Assembly (NCBI GenBank): GCA_051883555.1
Contig: JBJETY010000027.1
Location: forward strand, 1-10,522
Length of the DNA: 10,522 nt
Reading direction: 5' to 3'
Origin: CAG-917 sp051883555
GTDB taxonomy: Bacteria > Bacillota > Clostridia > Christensenellales > CAG-917
The notes below the pieces were generated by a model that worked only from the letters and a program-made list of their open reading frames with translations, was not told where the DNA came from and ran no database searches. This document shows positions 5,934-10,522 of the stretch, piece after piece. Made by a program: the position numbers and the translations under genes. Within the stretch, counting starts at the first letter, position 1; each line of letters starts with the position of its first letter.

Positions 5934-5965
5934 AAAGTCTTGATATAAAACAATCGAGGTATATT

Positions 5966-7150
5966 ATGACGGATTTCGGAGGAGTGCAATACGAAAAAAT
6001 AGGGGATACTGACGTATATCTGGGCGAAAATATGGCGTCGATTTTGCCGACGTTGATTCCTGAAGAATCAAAGGCAGGGCACGTTGCAATCGTTTATCCT
6101 GTCGATTTGGCAGACCTTGCGTTTAGCGTTATGGCTGAGTTTAAAAAGAATAAAATAAGCTACTATGAATGCAAAATAAAAGGCGATAAAGACGACAAAG
6201 CGTTGAAAGACGTTATGCAGATTCCCGAATACGTTCGTTACGTTGTCGGAATAGGCACGGGAAAAGTCGCTATGCTGTGTAGTTACGTAGCGACTGTATA
6301 TAACGTCGAGTTTGCCTTATTTGTCACGGCGCCGAGCAGCGACAGGTTTTTATTTTGTACGGATAAAATTAAAAATGCAAAAGTCGCTAAACTTTTAGTT
6401 GCCGATATCGACGTGCTTGAAAATTGCCCGAGACCTCTCCTTGCGGCAGGCTGGGGAATCGCTCTTTCCGAAAAATTAAGGATTTTTGAAAAATGCGTAG
6501 CTTCGAAAACGGACAATAAAAACCTTTTGCAAAGCAAACGCGGCGAGAGTATGGCAGACGCGTTTGACAGAGAAATCAAAAAGAGCACAATCGAGCTTTC
6601 GCCGAAAGTTGACGAATTGTTCTGGTATCTCGTTTCGCTGTCCGAAGTAAAGCGAAAGGAGAAATTTGTCGGCGGCGTGGATACTTTTTCGGAAATTCTT
6701 TCTTTAAGCGATAAATCGAGACATAGGGGCGAATATGCGTTTGTTGCCGCTTACGTGCTTTGGGGATATTATAAGAATTTTCTTAAAGTTGCAACCGACG
6801 ACGTGCTTTTGCCGCCCGATAAAATTAAATCAATGAAGTTGCTTGAAAAGAAATGCGGTCTTTCATTCAATTTATTATTAAAAAGAATTGACTTTTTGAC
6901 GGTTAACGGCTATTTTAGAATTAAATATATAGTGGAAGAATATAGACCGGATTTGCTTAATTGTCTTGACAAAATTGATTATTCTGTCGGGCAGAGAAGG
7001 TGGCGTAGACTGTATGACGACGCAGGCTTCTGGCTTAAAGAAAACTTTTCTTCAAAAGAATTGCTTTCTATTATGGCGCTTGCAGGCGAAATGTCAAAAG
7101 GATTGCTGGGCTATGCTAAAGCTACGGGCGCATTAGAGGATTATATTTAA
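5966..7150 (+). CDS. Glycerol-1-phosphate dehydrogenase (AraM)-like protein lacking metal ligands
   Basis: A 394-residue protein, the usual size for bacterial AraM/EgsA-type sn-glycerol-1-phosphate dehydrogenases of the iron-alcohol-dehydrogenase/dehydroquinate-synthase fold. Fold markers are VVGIGTGKVAMLCSYVAT (93-110, the Gly-rich NAD loop), FVTAPSSDRF (119-128, the family's PTAPSxDG) and KLLVADIDVLENCPRPLLAAGWG (split at 142-152 and 153-164). The C-terminus KGLLGYAKATGALEDY (378-393) fits the family's end. Key residues are missing: the family has Asp after AGxG, here I165; the EHxxSH stretch with the first His ligand is VDTFSEIL (238-245), without His. Only H253 (HRGE) may match the second His. 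It is therefore probably a pseudoenzyme or a changed enzyme. It is followed by an AraL-type phosphatase 13 bases on; B. subtilis has araL and araM adjacent in its arabinose operon. Confidence 0.7.
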   Translation: MTDFGGVQYEKIGDTDVYLGENMASILPTLIPEESKAGHVAIVYPVDLADLAFSVMAEFKKNKISYYECKIKGDKDDKALKDVMQIPEYVRYVVGIGTGKVAMLCSYVATVYNVEFALFVTAPSSDRFLFCTDKIKNAKVAKLLVADIDVLENCPRPLLAAGWGIALSEKLRIFEKCVASKTDNKNLLQSKRGESMADAFDREIKKSTIELSPKVDELFWYLVSLSEVKRKEKFVGGVDTFSEILSLSDKSRHRGEYAFVAAYVLWGYYKNFLKVATDDVLLPPDKIKSMKLLEKKCGLSFNLLLKRIDFLTVNGYFRIKYIVEEYRPDLLNCLDKIDYSVGQRRWRRLYDDAGFWLKENFSSKELLSIMALAGEMSKGLLGYAKATGALEDYI

Positions 7151-7163
7151 CCAAGGAGTTAAA

Positions 7164-7955
7164 ATGACAAAAGATATCAAAAACGTCGAACTTTTTCTTT
7201 TCGACCTTGACGGTACCGTTTATATCGGAGACAACGAAATCGAAGGTTCTTTCGAAGCAGTAAACGAACTCAGAAAAATGGGAAAGCGTATATGCTTTTT
7301 CACAAACAATTCGTCGAGAATGCATACCGACTATATTGCAAGGCTCAATAATCTCGGTTTGCGAGTCTATTCGGACGAAATATATACCAGCGGACAAGTT
7401 ACTTGCGAATATATCCTCGACCATTTCAGAGGCAGCAAAGTTTATTTATTGGGCAATGAAAGATTGCGCTCGGAATTTTTGCTTTACGGCATAGAATTGT
7501 CGGACACCGACCCGGATATTGCCGTTTTAGGTTTTGACACTACTTTGACTTACGACAGACTTTATCAGTTCTGTAAATTCATAAAAAAGGGCATACCTTA
7601 TATTGCAACTCACCCTGATTTCAACTGTCCTGCGGAAGAATGTCCTATGCCTGACGTCGGTGCTTTTATCGAAGCAATAAGGCTTACGACGGATAGGGTG
7701 CCTGAATATATCATGGGCAAACCGCACACAATCGCAGGAGAAAGAATTTCAAAAAGATATAACTTGCCGCCGTCACAGATTGCTATGGTAGGCGACAGAC
7801 TTTATACAGATATTGCTTTCGGTAAAAATTGCGGTTTCGTTTCGGTGTTGGTTTTATCGGGCGAAACGACAAAGGAAATGGCGGAGAAATCGGATATAGT
7901 TCCTGACGTTATGCTCAATAAAGTTAAAGACATAATTCCGCTTATGAAGGGGTAA
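7164..7955 (+). CDS. HAD-IIA family phosphatase (NagD/AraL/phosphoglycolate phosphatase type)
   Basis: A complete 263-residue HAD-superfamily phosphatase with all catalytic motifs: motif I FDLDGTVY (nucleophile D14, general acid D16), motif II FFTNNSS (T47, N48), motif III GKPH (K186) and motif IV GDRLYTD (D211, D216). The C2-type cap lies between motifs II and III and includes IATHPDFNCP (147-156) and the loop PMPDVGAFIEAI (161-172) typical of the NagD-like class. These cytoplasmic enzymes remove phosphate from small sugar or polyol phosphates, often promiscuously, and the substrate cannot be fixed here. AAGGAG at 7153-7158 supports the ATG. It lies 13 bases after the AraM-like gene and 2 bases before the symporter, so the three are translated from one message. 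Confidence 0.92.
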   Translation: MTKDIKNVELFLFDLDGTVYIGDNEIEGSFEAVNELRKMGKRICFFTNNSSRMHTDYIARLNNLGLRVYSDEIYTSGQVTCEYILDHFRGSKVYLLGNERLRSEFLLYGIELSDTDPDIAVLGFDTTLTYDRLYQFCKFIKKGIPYIATHPDFNCPAEECPMPDVGAFIEAIRLTTDRVPEYIMGKPHTIAGERISKRYNLPPSQIAMVGDRLYTDIAFGKNCGFVSVLVLSGETTKEMAEKSDIVPDVMLNKVKDIIPLMKG

Positions 7956-7957
7956 AA

Positions 7958-9637
7958 ATGTTTAGCCTTTCAGTTTCTGCCGCAAACGTAGCGGCATACG
8001 TAATTTTTGCAGTTTATATTTTAATTATCGTTGTAGTTTCCATTGTTTGCAGAAGAAAAAGCGCGTCGGTCAACGAATTCCTATTTTCAAAAAAAGGCGT
8101 AGGCGGTTGGCTTACCGCTTTTGCATACGGCGCAACTTATTTTTCGGCGGTAGTTTTCGTAGGTTATGCAGGAAAATTCGGTTGGAATTTCGGACTTGCT
8201 TCCGTTTGGATAGGTTTAGGAAACGTCGTATTCGGCACCTTGCTTGCCTGGCTCGTTCTTGCCCGTCGTACAAAGATTATGACTCATAATATGGGCGCAA
8301 GGACGATGCCTGATTTTTTTGAAAAACGTTACGACAGCAAACATATAAAACTTTTCGCATCAATCGTTATTTTTATTTTTCTTATTCCTTATTCGTCATC
8401 CGTTTATCAAGGGTTAGGTTATATTTTCGAGTCGGCGTTGGGACTCGATTCCGTATGGTGTATTTTAATTCTTGCTTGTCTGACGGCGCTTTATTTGTTT
8501 TTGGGCGGATACTTTGCAACTTCGATAACCGACTTTATTCAGGGTTGCATAATGATTGTAGGTATCACCGTGGCGGTTTTCGTGTTGCTCGGAAACGGCA
8601 ATATGAATTGGGGCGAAGGCTTAAAGGCGATTGCAGAAAGCGGTAAAGGTCTTATTCCGTCGGCAACTTCTGCCAGCGGAAGATTTATAGACAGTCCGCT
8701 TTTCAACGTCGCAATAATAACTTTGCTCACTTCTTTCGGCATTTGGGCACTGCCGCAGTCCATACATAAGTTTTACGCTATCAAAGACGACGAGGCAATA
8801 AAAAAAGGAACGGTTATTTCAACTCTGTTTTCTCTTATCGTAGGTTGCGGCGCATATTTTATGGGTAGTTTCGTAACGAAATTCGTATCGCCTGAACGCT
8901 TCGCAGAGCTTGGAAACAATACGGATATGCTCGTTCCCGAAATGATAACGAAAAATCTTCCGTCCGCTCTTTTAGGCCTCATCATGGTATTGCTTTTCTC
9001 TGCAAGTATGTCAACGCTTGCAGCTTTGTCTCTTTCGTCATCGTCTACCATTACCATGGATTTGGTAAAAGGCTACGTAAAGCCGTCCCTTCCCGAAAAG
9101 AATACGAATATTCTGCTCAGATGCCTTTGTTTGGTTTTCGTTGCGCTTTCGGCGGTTTTCGCAATAGTCAGAGTAGAGGCAATTGTTACTTTGATGTCGC
9201 TGAGTTGGGGCGTTCTGGCAGGTTGCTTCATCGGCCCTTACGTTTATGGTTTGTATTTCAAAAAAATCAATAAGGCAGGCGCTTATGCGTCCATAATTTC
9301 CGCATTGCTTTTGACGGTAATTTTAATTTTCGCATTGGGTTACGGAACGTCGCCTGACGGCATAACCGCAAAAGAAGCGTTGCAAGCCGGTATAAACAGA
9401 AGTCCGTTGATCGGCGTATGCGATATGGCATTGTCGCTTATCGTCACGCCTATATTCAGTGCCATATTCGATAAAAAATGTGCAGTAAGCAAAGAAACGT
9501 TGGATAAGGTATTTTTTGAGCCGTCGGAAATCGACGTCGAAACGCTTAACGGCAAAGTCGTTGAAGAGTTTTCTAGCTACGACGATTTGATTGTAAAAAG
9601 AGCCGTTGATATGGCTGCGGAAAATGCGGAGAGCTAA
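7958..9637 (+). CDS. Sodium:solute symporter (SSS) family transporter
   Basis: A 559-residue polytopic membrane protein of the SSS family (Na+-coupled uptake of sugars, amino acids, vitamins or organic acids). Typical features are FLFSKKGVGGWLTAFAYGAT (41-60) before the second span, TYFSAVVFVGYAGKFGWNFG (60-79), the LFLGGYFATSITDFIQG stretch (180-196, the family's TD..Q signature) and FSASMSTLAALSLSSSSTIT (347-366) followed by MDLVKGYVKP. The serines and threonine of that last stretch line the second sodium site in known members. About 13 hydrophobic spans end near residue 505 and a charged cytoplasmic tail of roughly 50 residues follows. The substrate is not evident; by context it may bring in a compound that the HAD and AraM-like proteins handle. 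The ATG lies 2 bases after the HAD stop, with AAGGGG at 7946-7951 as ribosome binding site. Confidence 0.92.
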   Translation: MFSLSVSAANVAAYVIFAVYILIIVVVSIVCRRKSASVNEFLFSKKGVGGWLTAFAYGATYFSAVVFVGYAGKFGWNFGLASVWIGLGNVVFGTLLAWLVLARRTKIMTHNMGARTMPDFFEKRYDSKHIKLFASIVIFIFLIPYSSSVYQGLGYIFESALGLDSVWCILILACLTALYLFLGGYFATSITDFIQGCIMIVGITVAVFVLLGNGNMNWGEGLKAIAESGKGLIPSATSASGRFIDSPLFNVAIITLLTSFGIWALPQSIHKFYAIKDDEAIKKGTVISTLFSLIVGCGAYFMGSFVTKFVSPERFAELGNNTDMLVPEMITKNLPSALLGLIMVLLFSASMSTLAALSLSSSSTITMDLVKGYVKPSLPEKNTNILLRCLCLVFVALSAVFAIVRVEAIVTLMSLSWGVLAGCFIGPYVYGLYFKKINKAGAYASIISALLLTVILIFALGYGTSPDGITAKEALQAGINRSPLIGVCDMALSLIVTPIFSAIFDKKCAVSKETLDKVFFEPSEIDVETLNGKVVEEFSSYDDLIVKRAVDMAAENAES

Positions 9638-9735
9638 AAAGCTTGGTAAATAATTTTAAAAGCAATTTTAAAAAGCTTTTGTGCATTTTCAATTAAATCT
9701 TATAGTGCTTTTTTAAAGCCTTTTTAAGAATTATT

Positions 9736-9763
9736 ATGTCGCATAAATATGCGGCATTTTTTT
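9736..9763 (+). terminator. Rho-independent terminator of the AraM-like/HAD/symporter operon
   Basis: ATGTCGCAT (9736-9744) pairs with ATGCGGCAT (9749-9757) through nine pairs including one G-T, with an AAAT loop and a T-run to 9763. It lies about 100 bases after the symporter stop. A weaker hairpin AAAAGC/GCTTTT (9658-9680) lies in between. Confidence 0.85.
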
Positions 9764-9780
9764 ATCGTATTTTAGTTTAT

Positions 9781-9792
9781 GGCATATATGCC
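9781..9792. promoter_or_regulatory. Perfect 12-base palindrome, possible operator
   Basis: GGCATATATGCC is perfectly self-complementary and extends to an imperfect 18-mer (9778-9795). It lies between the operon terminator and the promoters of the M23 gene, about 45-120 bases upstream of the candidate -35 boxes. It could bind a dimeric regulator. It has no U-run and too small a loop for a terminator. Confidence 0.3.
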
Positions 9793-9838
9793 GTACGTAA
9801 AAGCTTATATGGCAATTGTAATTTACCTCACGTGCGTT

Positions 9839-9867
9839 TTTTCAACCGACGATATGAAAAGTATAAT
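9839..9867 (+). promoter_or_regulatory. Candidate upstream promoter of the M23 gene
   Basis: TTTTCA (9839-9844), a 17-base spacer and a consensus TATAAT (9862-9867). The -10 is perfect and the -35 matches at four of six positions. Confidence 0.45.
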
Positions 9868-9900
9868 GAACAGCGGTTATAGAAAATCGTATAAATCGGC

Positions 9901-9930
9901 TTGACATAAAAAAATTTATTCTTGAATTAT
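9901..9930 (+). promoter_or_regulatory. Candidate proximal promoter of the M23 gene
   Basis: A perfect TTGACA (9901-9906) is followed after 18 bases by AATTAT (9925-9930), in a very A/T-rich stretch. If the downstream gene is spoIIQ, a sigma-F promoter would be expected from B. subtilis, but I cannot place a convincing GTATA / GGnnAnAHTA pair at the right spacing. Confidence 0.45.
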
Positions 9931-9951
9931 TTTAATGTATAAAAATTTTTT

Positions 9952-9978
9952 CGCTGTCAATAATCACCACAGCGGAGG
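9952..9978 (+). promoter_or_regulatory. Hairpin abutting the ribosome binding site of the M23 gene
   Basis: CGCTGT (9952-9957) pairs with ACAGCG (9969-9974), and the last G of the stem is the first base of GGAGG (9974-9978), five bases before ATG 9983 (spacer 9979-9982 plus start). Stacking of the stem on the ribosome binding site could tune translation. The stem is short, so this is tentative. Confidence 0.35.
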
Positions 9979-9982
9979 TTTT

Positions 9983-10522
9983 ATGGAAAAAAACAATTCA
10001 GAAAAGTGGGCAAAAGTTAAAACGTTCTTCAAAAAGAACGGCTACTATTTCCTGATTGTTTTGTGTATAGGCGCAGTCGCCACGATGGTCGGCGTTGCCG
10101 TATCGCAAAGCAAGAAGGGGCAAGACGCAAACATTTCAATCGTGGATGACTCACAGTCAACGATAGTCGGTGAACAGGACAAACCGCAAGACGAAGGAGA
10201 AAAACCTTCCGAACCTGACGAACCTGTTAATCCTACCGAGCCTGAAAAGGAAAAAACCGTTTTTACGGTTCCTGTAAGCGGCAGTGTGTCTAACGAGTAT
10301 TCGGCGTCTTCAGTATTTTATAACCAGTCTTTGAATAAGTATCAGACGCACGAGGCAATGGATTTCGTGAGCGAAACGGATAGCAACGTTTATGCTTCTG
10401 CGGACGGTAAGGTTACGGAAATAGATTATAATATGCTCGACGGCTACTACGTAGTGCTTGAACACGCGGACGGAATAGTGACAAGATATTGTTCGCTTTC
10501 GGGTGAAACGACTCTTAACGTC
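9983..10522 (+). CDS. spoIIQ: SpoIIQ-like membrane-anchored M23 (LytM) peptidase, 3' end outside the window
   Basis: The first 180 residues are visible and the frame is open to the window edge. A short basic cytoplasmic tail ends in FFKKNGYY (15-22), and one membrane span covers about 21-40. A Pro/Glu/Asp-rich linker (about 64-92) is followed by an extracytoplasmic LytM/M23 domain: FTVPVSGSVSNEYS (94-107), then THEAMDFV (122-129) and VYASADGKVTEIDY (136-149). H123 and D127 form the HxxxD zinc motif. The HxH motif would lie beyond the edge. This layout and the tail/span wording resemble clostridial SpoIIQ, the forespore protein that joins SpoIIIAH during engulfment and that, unlike B. subtilis SpoIIQ, keeps its zinc ligands. 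Another anchored LytM protein is possible. GGAGG at 9974-9978 supports the ATG. Confidence 0.7.
   Translation, partial: MEKNNSEKWAKVKTFFKKNGYYFLIVLCIGAVATMVGVAVSQSKKGQDANISIVDDSQSTIVGEQDKPQDEGEKPSEPDEPVNPTEPEKEKTVFTVPVSGSVSNEYSASSVFYNQSLNKYQTHEAMDFVSETDSNVYASADGKVTEIDYNMLDGYYVVLEHADGIVTRYCSLSGETTLNV

Larger units (their letters stand above)
5449..5965. other. A/T-rich gap between operons
   Basis: About 500 bases with no credible gene. It contains the 13-base tandem repeat (5460-5550), a short direct repeat (5671-5714), an 11-base odd palindrome ACCGAATCGGT (5650-5660) that could be an operator, a small hairpin (5818-5837) and a weak promoter (5906-5933). The reverse-strand open frame reaching into this stretch is a low-complexity shadow of the HTH-cupin gene. 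Confidence 0.7.

Overview
The window looks like a chromosomal stretch from a low-GC, Gram-positive-type anaerobe of the Clostridia. It has A/T-rich intergenic DNA, AAGGAG/GGAGG ribosome binding sites, sigma-A type promoters and U-tailed hairpin terminators. It also encodes a DUF1858 redox protein and the start of a SpoIIQ-like sporulation protein. All credible genes are on the + strand. I see no transposase, phage gene, CRISPR array, tRNA or rRNA.

Layout. (1) Positions 2-115 are the last 37 codons of an unidentified gene, closed by a terminator at 136-176. (2) About 970 bases follow without a gene. They hold a degenerate 50-base repeat (301-350 and 417-466), a second terminator (551-592) with no gene before it, and a sharply GC-richer, foldable block (about 907-1075) behind a promoter. 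That block leads into an auxin-efflux-carrier (AEC) family transporter (1144-2160). (3) A near-consensus promoter (2186-2214) drives a two-gene unit: an SPFH protein with three C-terminal zinc ribbons (2244-3395) and a membrane-anchored protein with two N-terminal zinc ribbons (TTG start at 3392). The pair resembles YdjI and YdjG of the Bacillus subtilis ydjFGHI membrane-stress operon. (4) A DUF1858 CxxC protein (4636-4836) and an HTH-cupin regulator (4848-5405) form a second short operon ending in a strong terminator. (5) A 500-base A/T-rich gap carries a 13-base tandem repeat and other degenerate repeats. (6) A three-gene operon follows: a glycerol-1-phosphate dehydrogenase (AraM)-like protein, a HAD-IIA (NagD/AraL-type) phosphatase and a sodium:solute symporter (5966-9637), closed by a terminator. 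(7) From 9983 to the window edge is the N-terminal part of a membrane-anchored M23/LytM protein resembling SpoIIQ.

How the genes work together. The SPFH/zinc-ribbon pair probably builds a membrane-associated scaffold. The DUF1858/HTH-cupin pair may couple redox state or a small ligand to transcription. The AraM-like/HAD/symporter operon suggests uptake and handling of a phosphorylatable carbon compound, but the AraM-like protein has lost residues that bind the catalytic metal and may be a pseudoenzyme. The most unusual items are that degenerate dehydrogenase next to an AraL-type phosphatase and the structured GC-rich leader before the AEC transporter. I found no fully new defence or mobile system here.
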